From contig JBFWRI010000026.1 in the NCBI GenBank assembly GCA_050248995.1, positions 1 through 25,234 on the forward strand: a DNA stretch of 25,234 nucleotides, given 5' to 3'. The DNA is from JBFWRI01 sp050248995. Lineage in GTDB: Bacteria > Pseudomonadota > Alphaproteobacteria > JAIXQD01. Position 1 is the first letter of the stretch. Every line of letters starts with the position of its first letter. Positions 1-7,339 of this stretch are shown in pieces. The notes under the pieces are model-generated. The model saw only the letters and a program-made list of their open reading frames with translations. It had not been told where the DNA came from and did not search any database. The translations under genes were made by a program, and so were the position numbers.

Positions 1-408
1 ACCGAAGACCCTGTCTGCATATGGAAGCGCGCCCCTGAGTATTGACGGACCCCATGAAGATGGAGATAGCAGTACGGGTAGCATTGCGATGATTATCCCG
101 GCCGTTGTGTTGATTTCAGCCAGAAGACTGCCGGCACAGGCCAGAAGAAAGCCCGTTGAAAACGCCAGAATGCAGTATTGCCACGGGCGCCTGTAGAACC
201 AAAGCTGAATGGGCGTTTCAAAGCGGTGTGCAATGAACGCTGCGCCGAACATATAAACCAGCGGCATCATAAAAACGACAATCAGGCCGCTTTCCGGCAG
301 TCCATATTTAAAACCGGCGGTAGTAAGCGCAATCAAGTAAAGCGCTGCAAGGACTTTAGCCAATGCATAAGGCCCGCTGAACATACGAATAACATCGTCG
401 TGCTTCAT
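1..408 (-). CDS. Partial hydrophobic membrane protein, function unknown (3' end outside window)
   Basis: An open frame runs leftward from an ATG at 408 to the window edge without a stop (136 codons visible). I translated it by hand. It shows about four hydrophobic stretches: residues 17-33 (AKVLAALYLIALTTAGF), about 42-61 (LIVVFMMPLVYMFGAAFIAH), about 82-101 (CILAFSTGFLLACAGSLL) and about 107-118 (IIIAMLPVLL). A positively charged loop (WFYRRPW) separates the second and third. It is therefore an inner-membrane protein, perhaps a small permease or a CPBP/YhhN-like protein, but no family signature is clear. There is no strong ribosome binding site before the ATG. It lies downstream of mlaA on the same strand with a terminator hairpin between, so it probably has its own promoter or relies on read-through. 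The reading frame is well supported; the function is not known. Confidence 0.6.
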   Translation of the reverse strand, partial: MKHDDVIRMFSGPYALAKVLAALYLIALTTAGFKYGLPESGLIVVFMMPLVYMFGAAFIAHRFETPIQLWFYRRPWQYCILAFSTGFLLACAGSLLAEINTTAGIIIAMLPVLLSPSSWGPSILRGALPYADRVFG

Positions 409-441
409 GGAATAATCATATGCCAGCCCTTGAAAAGCAAA

Positions 442-464
442 AGCCCCGCAACGCGTGCGGGGCT
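442..464 (-). terminator. Intrinsic terminator after mlaA
   Basis: An 8-bp perfect stem (AGCCCCGC / GCGGGGCT) closes a 7-base loop. Read on the minus strand it is followed by a T-rich run (TTTTGCTTTTC). It sits 21 bases past the mlaA stop codon and before the start of the next leftward gene, as expected of a rho-independent terminator for mlaA. Confidence 0.75.
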
Positions 465-485
465 AATACTTGGAATGATTAAAGC

Positions 486-1340
486 TTATGGATGGTCAGG
501 CACAACAGCCTTCGGCAGCTTCTTCTTTTTCTTCTTTACCGCCTTACCGGCTTCCGATGCGCTGCCAGCCTGGGTTGGTGCCCAGTTGGCAAAGCCCGGG
601 GTTGCCGCATCATAACCTTCCAGTTGCTTGGCGCGGCGCTGTTTGTACAGGCTGCGGACCTGCGCGTAGAAGTCGAAGCTGTCACGCTCCAGTGCATCCA
701 TCACATCCAGCATCTGCTCGCGGCGATCCAGAACGATCAGGCCGTAGCGGGTCATCCGGAATGCCATCGACTCGTCATTGGTCAGCTGGTTATTCGCCAC
801 ATAGCTCCATGGATCCATCACGATATCAACGCCAAGGCCGATACCATCACGCGGATTCGACGGGCCGATCAGTGGCAGAACAAGGTACGGACCACCATCG
901 GTCACGCCCCATACATAAAGGGTTTGGCCGAAGTCGGCGCTGCGCTGCGGCGTACCCATGCCGGTGGCGACATCATGCATACCCAGCAGACCTACGGTCG
1001 TGTTCATGACAAAACGTGCGGCGCTGTCAGCGGCGTATTCGGGGTTACCCTGCAGCAGGTTATTGGCCATGTTGACCGGCTCGCCCAGGTTGCTGAGGAC
1101 GTTGCCGATGCGCACCCGGACAAACTCGGGCAACACGAAGCGGTACAGTTGCGCTGCCGGGCGGATAGCCGCCTTATCGATGAACTGGTTGAACGCAAAG
1201 ATATTGCGGTTCATCGGCTCAAGCGGGTCATTGTTCTCATCATAAATAGCGCGGTCTTCCGGATCGGCCGGCGGCGTTGCACACGCGCTGACGCTGGTGA
1301 CCAGTATCGCCATCAGAAACAAACGAAGCATTACAGACAT
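486..1340 (-). CDS. mlaA: MlaA/VacJ family outer-membrane lipoprotein
   Basis: MlaA (VacJ) sits in the outer membrane and removes misplaced phospholipids from the outer leaflet, handing them to the periplasmic carrier MlaC. The chosen ATG at 1340 has an upstream AAGGA and gives 284 residues. The N-terminus is a lipoprotein signal ending in the lipobox VSAC (Cys20). The family hallmark NDPLEPMNR, followed by an FAFNQF segment, appears just after it. The NLGEPVNMANNLLQG and DFGQTLYVWGV segments and the YLVLPLIGPSNPRDG stretch are also typical. The C-terminus is unusual: a run of six lysines (AVKKKKKKLPK) follows an alanine/glycine-rich linker. No other mla genes (mlaC, mlaD, mlaE, mlaF) are visible nearby. 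The next gene rightward is divergent. Identity is confident; the role is from the family. Confidence 0.93.
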   Translation of the reverse strand: MSVMLRLFLMAILVTSVSACATPPADPEDRAIYDENNDPLEPMNRNIFAFNQFIDKAAIRPAAQLYRFVLPEFVRVRIGNVLSNLGEPVNMANNLLQGNPEYAADSAARFVMNTTVGLLGMHDVATGMGTPQRSADFGQTLYVWGVTDGGPYLVLPLIGPSNPRDGIGLGVDIVMDPWSYVANNQLTNDESMAFRMTRYGLIVLDRREQMLDVMDALERDSFDFYAQVRSLYKQRRAKQLEGYDAATPGFANWAPTQAGSASEAGKAVKKKKKKLPKAVVPDHP

Positions 1341-1553
1341 ATTGTTATCCTTTTCACAGCCCAGTCCGGGAAAGACCGGGGCGCCCCCTCTAAAGAATCG
1401 GCAGTTGAATGACTTACCGATTACTAAAACTGAAGCTGACAAAAAGACAATACCGAATAGTTAATATCTGTAACCTGCCGTGATATTGTGGCATGCCGGA
1501 CACGGAACGATCTCGCGTGTTTACTTCATATCAACAGGTTTTATGGTTGTTTC

Positions 1554-2681
1554 ATGAATAGACCCGCCAACAGCAACGAAGGCGTTATTGTCGGGGCCGG
1601 CCCTACCGGCCTGGCCGCCGCATTGTTTTTGCGCAGGGCAGGAATCAGCACGCGTATCGTCGAGGTATCTCCGCAACCAGCGGTGACATCGCGCGCGTTG
1701 GCTGTGAATCCGCGATCGCTGGATATTCTGCAGCACGCCGGCGTTGCCGATACCTTCCTTCATTACGGCCGACCGATGACCGATGTTTACTTCTGGCGTG
1801 GCAGGAATGTGCTGGCACATGTGGAGCTGAAACATCTGCCGCATAGGCATAAGTTTCTGCTGGCGCTGTCGCAGGCCAGCACAGAAGGACTGCTGGAAAA
1901 TGAGCTGAAAAAACTGGGCGGTATAGTGGAACGCGGCAAGCGCGTCAGCGACTGCCGGCAGAAAAACGGCAAGGTTGTCATCGATGTTGGCGGCGAAACC
2001 ATCAGCACCAACTGGCTGCTGGGCGCCGACGGCGCGCACAGTATTGTGCGCAAAGATCAGGAGATCGGCTTTCCGGGCGATGCATTTCCCGAGACGTGGT
2101 ATCTGGCCGATGTATCGCTGGGCGATATGCCGCATACGAAAAACGATACCCTGTCGGGGCACGGCTGGCTGCGCGATGAAGGTGGCGTGATTGTGTATAT
2201 TCCCGTGATTACCGGGCCCGATGGTCCGCGCAACCTGTGGCGTATTATTTCTAACTTCCCCGAACCGCTGCAGAACCTGCCGGCCGGCAGGATGGAAGGT
2301 CCACCGGCGTGGGAATCGGATTTCCACGTTTCGCACCGCATGGCATCGACGCTGAATGTGGGGAATGTGTACCTGGCAGGCGATGCAGCACACATCCACT
2401 CGCCCATCGGCGCGCGCGGCATGAACCTTGGTATGGAAGACGCGTTTGTGTTTTCAGAGCTGATGCGTACCGGCCGCATAAATGAATACGGCGCCATGCG
2501 CCATAAGGTGGATGAAGGTGTGGTTGACCGTATCCGCACGCTGACCACCGTGATGCGCGGGGCGTCGCCCTTCACACGCGCACTGCGCCGTTATATGATG
2601 CCGTTGGTTGCGAAAACACCCTTCCTGCGCCCCGCCCTGCTCAAGATGGTAACGGGACTCGATCACGCGATAGGGGTTTAG
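1554..2681 (+). CDS. FAD-dependent monooxygenase (aromatic-ring hydroxylase / UbiH-like)
   Basis: A 375-residue flavoprotein of the p-hydroxybenzoate hydroxylase fold, which uses NAD(P)H and O2 to hydroxylate a usually aromatic substrate. Three signatures are visible: the dinucleotide-binding GAGPTG at residues 14-19, the GADGAHSIVR motif at about 157-166 (the family's DG motif), and GDAAH at about 276-280 followed by SPIGARGMNLGMEDA, the second FAD-binding motif. The ATG at 1554 was chosen because it starts just ahead of the Rossmann strand; the ribosome binding site is weak (AGGTT, rather distant). The product is shorter than PheA/TfdB types and lacks their C-terminal thioredoxin-like domain. 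It is monocistronic, divergent from mlaA and convergent with the Lrp/AsnC gene, whose stop lies 2 bases away. The substrate cannot be deduced. Confidence 0.85.
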   Translation: MNRPANSNEGVIVGAGPTGLAAALFLRRAGISTRIVEVSPQPAVTSRALAVNPRSLDILQHAGVADTFLHYGRPMTDVYFWRGRNVLAHVELKHLPHRHKFLLALSQASTEGLLENELKKLGGIVERGKRVSDCRQKNGKVVIDVGGETISTNWLLGADGAHSIVRKDQEIGFPGDAFPETWYLADVSLGDMPHTKNDTLSGHGWLRDEGGVIVYIPVITGPDGPRNLWRIISNFPEPLQNLPAGRMEGPPAWESDFHVSHRMASTLNVGNVYLAGDAAHIHSPIGARGMNLGMEDAFVFSELMRTGRINEYGAMRHKVDEGVVDRIRTLTTVMRGASPFTRALRRYMMPLVAKTPFLRPALLKMVTGLDHAIGV

Positions 2682-2683
2682 GC

Positions 2684-3175
2684 TTACTTCTTCCCGTTGT
2701 TGCCGTCGTTGATCGGCACGCCGCATTCCGACTTGGCGGCGCGGATCACCAGCGTTGAGCGCACGCTGGCAACGAACGATGCTTTTGTGAGGTGATGGGT
2801 GACGAACTGCTGGTAACTGTCCCAGTCTTCGGCCACGACCTTCAGAATATAGTCGACATCGCCCGACACCATCAGGCACTCGCGCACCTGCGGCCAGGCT
2901 TTCACCTGCTCTTCGAACTTCGCCAGGTCGCCTTCGGCATGGCTGGTCAGGCTGACATGCGTATAGGCCATAACATTGTAACCAAGTTTTTCAGGCGACA
3001 GGTCGGCGTGATAGCCGGTGATATAGCCCGCTTCTTCCAGCGCGCGCACGCGGCGCAGGCACGGCGGCGCCGAAATGCCTGCCTGCTTGGCCAGATCAAC
3101 GTTTGAAATACGGCCGTCGCATTGCAAGGTGCGAAGTATCTTCTGATCGATGCGATCGAGTTTGACGCGCTTCAT
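2684..3175 (-). CDS. Lrp/AsnC family transcriptional regulator
   Basis: A 163-residue regulator of the leucine-responsive/AsnC family, which forms ring-shaped oligomers that bind DNA and sense amino acids. The winged helix-turn-helix is at residues 6-50 (LDRIDQKILRTLQCDGRISN then SAPPCLRRVRALEEAGYI). A RAM effector domain follows, with the characteristic GDVDYILKV segment at about residues 100-108. The ATG at 3175 is preceded by AGGTGGGGGC, a good ribosome binding site; a longer reading frame exists upstream but lacks one. The gene is divergent from the ELM1-trxB pair, with 217 bases between them carrying an overlapping palindrome. It may regulate itself or that operon. The ligand is unknown. 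Confidence 0.92.
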   Translation of the reverse strand: MKRVKLDRIDQKILRTLQCDGRISNVDLAKQAGISAPPCLRRVRALEEAGYITGYHADLSPEKLGYNVMAYTHVSLTSHAEGDLAKFEEQVKAWPQVRECLMVSGDVDYILKVVAEDWDSYQQFVTHHLTKASFVASVRSTLVIRAAKSECGVPINDGNNGKK

Positions 3176-3248
3176 GCCCCCACCTATCGGTTCTTTGTAA
3201 TTCTTCCCGTACCAAGCTTTTGCGGCTTCATCCTTATGACTTATCCCC

Positions 3249-3265
3249 AAGACTTGTCTTAAGAC
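3249..3265. promoter_or_regulatory. Overlapping AAGAC/GTCTT palindromes, candidate operator
   Basis: AAGAC-TT-GTCTT directly overlaps GTCTTAAGAC, so one 17-base stretch contains two perfect inverted repeats sharing an arm. It lies about 75 bases upstream of the Lrp/AsnC start in the divergent region with ELM1-trxB. Lrp/AsnC proteins often regulate themselves through short, repeated palindromic sites. The assignment to this regulator is inference. Confidence 0.3.
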
Positions 3266-3392
3266 TGGCCGCAACAAAATTACAAGGAATTAGAAACTAC
3301 TTTCACTACCCCTGTGTCAAGCGCATTATTATTATCACGAAACGACCCTATGGCGACATGACAACCCCCCCGATACCCCCTAAGAATATCTG

Positions 3393-4346
3393 ATGATTGG
3401 ACAATTCCCGACCTGCTGGGTGATTACCGACGGCAAAACAGGCACAGAAAACCAGTGCCTTGGCCTTGCCGAGGCCATGGGCCTGCAACCAATTATCAAA
3501 CGCATCCAGCTGCGCATGCCGTGGCGTTGGCTGACGCCGTTCCTGCGTGGCGGCGAGAAATACGCCTTCAGCGGTAGCGGTGACCAGCTGGATGGCCCCT
3601 TCCCCGATATCGTCATTGCCAGCGGACGCCGTTCGCTGCCGGCAAGTTTCTACATCAAGCGCCGCAGCCCGAAAACATTCGTCGTGCAACTGCAGGACCC
3701 GCATTGCAGTGCCGCGCTGTTTGATATGGTTGTGGTGCCCGAACATGACCGCCTGCGCGGGCACAATGTTGTGACGACCGTTGGCGCGCTGAACCGCGTG
3801 ACGCCCGAAAAAGTCCGCGACGCCGTTAGCGCGCAGCGTGAGCGCTTTGCCCACCTGCCCACACCGCACACGGCCATCCTGATTGGCGGCAAAAGCATGG
3901 CGTACGATTTCACCGATGCCACAATGCAGGCGATTATCGCGCAACTGGCCAACATTCCCGGCAGTTTGCTGATAACAGCCAGCCGCCGCACGTCGGACGT
4001 ACAGATGCGCATGCTGCGCGATTTCGCTGCTGAAAATCCGCAGCGTGTGTGGTTGTGGGACGGCAGTGGGGATAATCCCTATTTCGCCCTGCTGGGCCTT
4101 GGCAGCCATATCGTTGTTACCGCCGACAGCGTTAGCATGATCTCGGAAGCGGCTGTGACCGGCAAACCGATCTTCGTGATCGACCTGCCCGGCGGCAGCG
4201 CCAAGTTCGACCGTTTTTACAACGGCCTGAAAGACCGCAACATCATTCGCACGTTCGACGGCACGCTTGCCGACTGGACGTATGAACCTATATATGAGAC
4301 ACAACGCATCGCCAGAATTGTAAAAGAAAGAATGCAGGGGAAGTAA
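3393..4346 (+). CDS. ELM1-like protein (mitochondrial fission ELM1 family, COG3660 type)
   Basis: A 317-residue protein resembling the bacterial relatives of plant ELM1. The N-terminal segment WVITDGKTGTENQCLGLAEA is the family's most recognisable stretch. The C-terminal half has the look of a GT-B glycosyltransferase nucleotide-binding region: a VTADSVSMISEAAVTGKPIFV segment, then LPGGSAKFDRFYNGL. In plants ELM1 recruits a dynamin-related protein to mitochondria; the bacterial role is not established, and a cell-envelope sugar or lipid transferase is possible. The start at 3393 has no strong ribosome binding site but begins right before the conserved block. The stop is 4 bases before trxB, so the two are probably co-transcribed. 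Family membership is fairly sure; function is open. Confidence 0.82.
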   Translation: MIGQFPTCWVITDGKTGTENQCLGLAEAMGLQPIIKRIQLRMPWRWLTPFLRGGEKYAFSGSGDQLDGPFPDIVIASGRRSLPASFYIKRRSPKTFVVQLQDPHCSAALFDMVVVPEHDRLRGHNVVTTVGALNRVTPEKVRDAVSAQRERFAHLPTPHTAILIGGKSMAYDFTDATMQAIIAQLANIPGSLLITASRRTSDVQMRMLRDFAAENPQRVWLWDGSGDNPYFALLGLGSHIVVTADSVSMISEAAVTGKPIFVIDLPGGSAKFDRFYNGLKDRNIIRTFDGTLADWTYEPIYETQRIARIVKERMQGK

Positions 4347-4350
4347 CAGA

Positions 4351-5319
4351 ATGTCTGAGACAAAGCACACCAAGGTTCTGATCATCGGCGCCGGGCCAGC
4401 CGGTTACACGGCGGCGATTTACGCGGCGCGCGCCAACCTGAAGCCAACGCTTGTGCAGGGCATGCAACCCGGCGGCCAGCTGACGATTACCACCGACGTC
4501 GAAAACTATCCCGGTTTTGCCGATCCTATCCAGGGCCCATGGCTGATGGAACAGATGGAGAAGCAGGCGCGCCACGTCGGTACCGACATCATCTTCGATA
4601 CCATCCTGTCGGTTGATTTCACCACGACGCCCAAGAAGGCAGTTGGCGATAGCGGCACCATTTACACGGCCGATACGGTGATTATCGCCACCGGCGCCAA
4701 GGCCCGCTGGCTGGAGATTCCGTCGGAAAAAACATTCGCCGGCCACGGTATTTCGGCCTGTGCCACCTGCGATGGTTTCTTCTATCGCGGCAAACCCGTT
4801 GCCGTTATTGGCGGCGGCAACAGTGCGATGGAAGAAGCGCTGTTCCTGACCAACTTTGCCAGCCATGTGACGATGATCCACCGCCGTGACGAATTCCGCG
4901 GTGAACAGATCCTGCGCGACCGCGTGAAGAACAACGAGAAGATCAGCATCATCTGGGACAGCGCGGTTGATGAATTCCTTGGCGAGACCACACCGAACAA
5001 ATCGCTAACCGGTATTCGCGTGAAGAACGTGAAAACGGGCGCAACGCAAGACCTGAAGGTTGATGGTGCGTTTGTGGCGATTGGCCATGACCCGGCAACC
5101 GCAATCTTCAAGGGCCATGTGAATATGGATGATGCCGGTTATATCCTGACTGCGCCAGATTCAACCGCCACCAATGTGCCGGGCGTGTTCGCGGCCGGCG
5201 ATGTGAAGGACAAGGTTTACCGCCAGGCTGTTACGGCTGCGGGTATGGGCTGCATGGCGGCACTGGAAGCCGAGCGCTTTATCGCGCACCATAAAGACAG
5301 CAAAACCAAAGCGGCCTGA
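4351..5319 (+). CDS. trxB: Thioredoxin-disulfide reductase
   Basis: A 322-residue NADPH-dependent flavoenzyme that reduces thioredoxin in the cytoplasm. The FAD-binding GAGPAG is at residues 13-18. The redox-active CATC pair (Cys137 and Cys140, in ACATCDGFF) sits within the NADPH domain. The NADPH-binding GGGNSAMEEA follows at about 154. The C-terminal FAD motif FAAGDVKDKVYRQAVTAAG is present. Length matches low-molecular-weight TrxB. The start ATG is preceded by AGGGGAAG, overlapping the end of the ELM1 gene region, so translation of the two is likely linked. The stop is 3 bases from the stop of a convergent small gene. Confidence 0.96.
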   Translation: MSETKHTKVLIIGAGPAGYTAAIYAARANLKPTLVQGMQPGGQLTITTDVENYPGFADPIQGPWLMEQMEKQARHVGTDIIFDTILSVDFTTTPKKAVGDSGTIYTADTVIIATGAKARWLEIPSEKTFAGHGISACATCDGFFYRGKPVAVIGGGNSAMEEALFLTNFASHVTMIHRRDEFRGEQILRDRVKNNEKISIIWDSAVDEFLGETTPNKSLTGIRVKNVKTGATQDLKVDGAFVAIGHDPATAIFKGHVNMDDAGYILTAPDSTATNVPGVFAAGDVKDKVYRQAVTAAGMGCMAALEAERFIAHHKDSKTKAA

Positions 5320-5322
5320 TAG

Positions 5323-5487
5323 CTATTTTTCAGATTTGGTATCGGCCAGTGTGCGCGCCACATCGATAGCGGCAACGCCCAGTTCAAGGCCCACAGGCGC
5401 GTCGGCGAAAACGATATTCTCTTCGGCAGATTCATCCACCTTGGGTTTGCGCGGCGGCAGCGGCGCGATAACGGGCTTGTCGGTCAT
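5323..5487 (-). CDS. Small 54-residue acidic hypothetical protein
   Basis: A short frame encodes 54 residues beginning MTDKPVIAPLPPRKPKVDES and ending RTLADTKSEK. It was supported by hand: the ATG at 5487 is preceded by AGGAGAG at good spacing, and the TAG stop at 5325-5323 comes 3 bases before the trxB stop on the other strand. The first third is rich in proline and charged residues (likely disordered). The middle is acidic (DESAEEN), and the last part (GLELGVAAIDVARTLAD) could form an amphipathic helix. No signal peptide or membrane segment is seen. I do not recognise a family. The ribosome binding site and exact fit between neighbours make it probably real. Confidence 0.62.
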   Translation of the reverse strand: MTDKPVIAPLPPRKPKVDESAEENIVFADAPVGLELGVAAIDVARTLADTKSEK

Positions 5488-5577
5488 CAGACTCTCCTGC
5501 CCCTACATCTACAGATTGCAGGCGAACAGAACTTTAATTATGCCGACAATTTTAGGTAATAAGCCCTAACGCTTTGT

Positions 5578-6147
5578 TCAGCGGTTTAAAAACAAGCCAG
5601 TGACGGGATGAACAACGGCTTTGGATGCCGCCCATGTCAGCAGTGCCGCCCGATCAATCGGGTTGAAAGCATCATTGGCCGTTTGTGAACAATCATCAAA
5701 AGCCGCATCAAGTTTCGCATCCGTAGCTTCGAAGAAAGCGCGTTCTTCGTCCAGCGCCGCATCGACCTCGGCAGCATTTTGATCGTCTGCATATGGACGA
5801 TGATGCGAATGGAAGCCATCCACCCCGGGGGCAGCTTCCTGCCCGGCAAGATACAGATCGCCCTCGCCAAAATATGGGTAGCCATAATAATCAATACCAC
5901 CCATATGCGGCCGCGACAGGCGTACAGAATAAGTAAGATCGCCGGCCGTTGTCATCCATGGGCCATAGTTGTGACGCATCTCGGCACCCGGCAAGCCACG
6001 TTCGGCAAGGCAGGCCGTACCAGCAGCTTCGGCACGATCAAGCGGACCGCCAAAGGTTACATAGGATGCTGAGCCCAGCAAAGCAGCCGGTGGACCTATC
6101 AGCAACGCAGCGCTAGCAACCAGAATTCTTTTTACATTCTTACGCAT
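5578..6147 (-). CDS. Exported or membrane-anchored hypothetical protein
   Basis: A 189-residue protein with an N-terminal signal anchor: positive MRKNVKR followed by hydrophobic ILVASAALLIGPPAALLGSA. The remainder is hydrophilic and predicted periplasmic, with a tyrosine/glycine-rich patch (GGIDYYGYPYFGEGDLYLAG), a histidine-rich GFHSHHRPY and an acidic helical stretch (AAEVDAALDEERAFFEATDAKLDAAFDD). Two cysteines (in GTACLAE and DDCSQ) could form a disulfide. The ATG at 6147 follows GGAGAT at proper distance; an upstream in-frame extension lacks a ribosome site. It starts 16 bases after the lipoprotein gene, so the pair is probably one operon. No family was recognised. Confidence 0.7.
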   Translation of the reverse strand: MRKNVKRILVASAALLIGPPAALLGSASYVTFGGPLDRAEAAGTACLAERGLPGAEMRHNYGPWMTTAGDLTYSVRLSRPHMGGIDYYGYPYFGEGDLYLAGQEAAPGVDGFHSHHRPYADDQNAAEVDAALDEERAFFEATDAKLDAAFDDCSQTANDAFNPIDRAALLTWAASKAVVHPVTGLFLNR

Positions 6148-6163
6148 ATTTATCTCCGCATTC

Positions 6164-6652
6164 TTATGAATTTTGAAAAGCCTCGGCGCCGCGTAACTGG
6201 CCAGGGCCGGCAATGCGCACATTGTGGCGATCACCGCAGCCGATGGCAGCGGGCCAATAACCACGGATCAGCGACTCTGGGTCGGCATCCGACCAGCCGG
6301 TGCGGCTGTCGAAACCGGGCGTGATGGCCGTCAGCGTAATGTTGCCATCAATGTTTTCAAATCCCAGCATCGTTTTTCCGCGCGAGCCAAAGAAGTGTTC
6401 GGTGTAGCGCACGCCTTCGGCACCGTCCAAAACATACTGGCCGACATTGTTGAAAGTTTCGGGCTGCTCGACATCGTCCTGCAGCGGTGCCGTGCTGCGG
6501 GCCACACACAAACTGAAATTGCGCATACGCTCATCCGCCGGTGTATCGGCAGTCGATTGCGGTTCGATGGTTGTATAAAGCGGCTGTACATTGCAGGCGG
6601 CCAGTGCGGCGGTAGCAACAAGAGCTATGGCAAGGGGGGTTTTGCGTGTCAT
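6164..6652 (-). CDS. Small lipoprotein, function unknown
   Basis: A 162-residue lipoprotein. The ATG at 6652 follows an excellent ribosome binding site (AAGGAGAC). The signal peptide MTRKTPLAIALVATAALAAC ends in the lipobox LAAC with Cys20 as the lipid-modified residue. Mature residues include two further cysteines (SLCVARS and AIGCGDRH), which could pair in the periplasm. It is first in a two-gene leftward unit with the exported protein at 5578-6147. Similar position and the shared cysteine pattern suggest the two act together in the envelope, but this is inference. No known domain recognised. Confidence 0.75.
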   Translation of the reverse strand: MTRKTPLAIALVATAALAACNVQPLYTTIEPQSTADTPADERMRNFSLCVARSTAPLQDDVEQPETFNNVGQYVLDGAEGVRYTEHFFGSRGKTMLGFENIDGNITLTAITPGFDSRTGWSDADPESLIRGYWPAAIGCGDRHNVRIAGPGQLRGAEAFQNS

Positions 6653-6781
6653 CACTGTCTCCTTGAATATGCAGGCAATGTACGCTGTAGGGGGCGTGAG
6701 ACAAGGGCCAATTTTCTGCATAAAGAAGCCCTTTCAGGATAAGCACTTATCCGATATTCTTAAGGCAGAGGATACTTACGA

Positions 6782-7330
6782 ATGGCCAGTTATCTTGAGT
6801 CGCTGCTGATGCGCGACGAAGAAGTTGTCTACGCCGCCAAGCTGCACTGGGTGACCTATCTTCCCAGCCTGCTGCTGCTTGCCATTTCATGGACGCTAGC
6901 CCATTACGGCCCGGCCAGCCTTCTGTACCGCTATACCGGTATCGCCATCCAGCAGCCGGCGTTACTGGAGATCATCAATTATATTGTTTTCGGGGCCACG
7001 GTTATCAGCGTGCTGATGCTGTTTGAAGCTTACCTGCGTATCGCCCGCACCGAACTGGCGGTTACCAACCGCCGCGTGCTGGCGAAATTCGGCATCGTTA
7101 GTCGCACCACGTTCGAGCTGTTTTTAAGCAAGGTCGAAGGTGCCAATGTTGAACAGGGCATTATTGGCCGCATGCTGGGCTATGGGTCGATCCACGTTAA
7201 AGGCACCGGGACAGGCATGACGCCGATTGACCGCATCAGCCACCCCGAATTCTTCCAGCGCGTCTTGCTGGAACAAATCCGCAGGCGTCACGACAGTGAA
7301 CTGGGTGACGAACGCGGTATCCACGACTAG
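6782..7330 (+). CDS. Bacterial PH (bPH2/DUF304-like) domain membrane protein
   Basis: A 182-residue inner-membrane protein. An N-terminal cytoplasmic segment (LMRDEEVVYAAKLHW) precedes two hydrophobic helices at about residues 26-44 and 61-82. A bacterial pleckstrin-homology-like domain follows, seen in the segment TELAVTNRRVLAKFGIVSR and the later IGRMLGYGSIHVKGTG, both typical of YdbS/YdbT-type bPH2 proteins. These proteins sit at the membrane and are poorly characterised. The ATG at 6782 follows GAGGAT. The next gene begins 9 bases after its stop, suggesting an operon with the unknown 179-residue protein. Confidence 0.82.
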   Translation: MASYLESLLMRDEEVVYAAKLHWVTYLPSLLLLAISWTLAHYGPASLLYRYTGIAIQQPALLEIINYIVFGATVISVLMLFEAYLRIARTELAVTNRRVLAKFGIVSRTTFELFLSKVEGANVEQGIIGRMLGYGSIHVKGTGTGMTPIDRISHPEFFQRVLLEQIRRRHDSELGDERGIHD

Positions 7331-7339
7331 ATCATCCCC

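Noticed and set aside
492..1412. Long open frame on the plus strand (about 306 codons) opposite mlaA
   Set aside because: mlaA has a lipobox, family motifs and a ribosome site. The opposite frame has no recognisable motif and a composition typical of antisense codon shadows (many His, Arg, Ala).
3348..4385. 345-codon open frame on the minus strand opposite the ELM1-family gene
   Set aside because: It spans the ELM1 gene and its boundaries, lacks a ribosome site and has shadow-like composition. The plus-strand protein carries the conserved DGKTGTENQ block.
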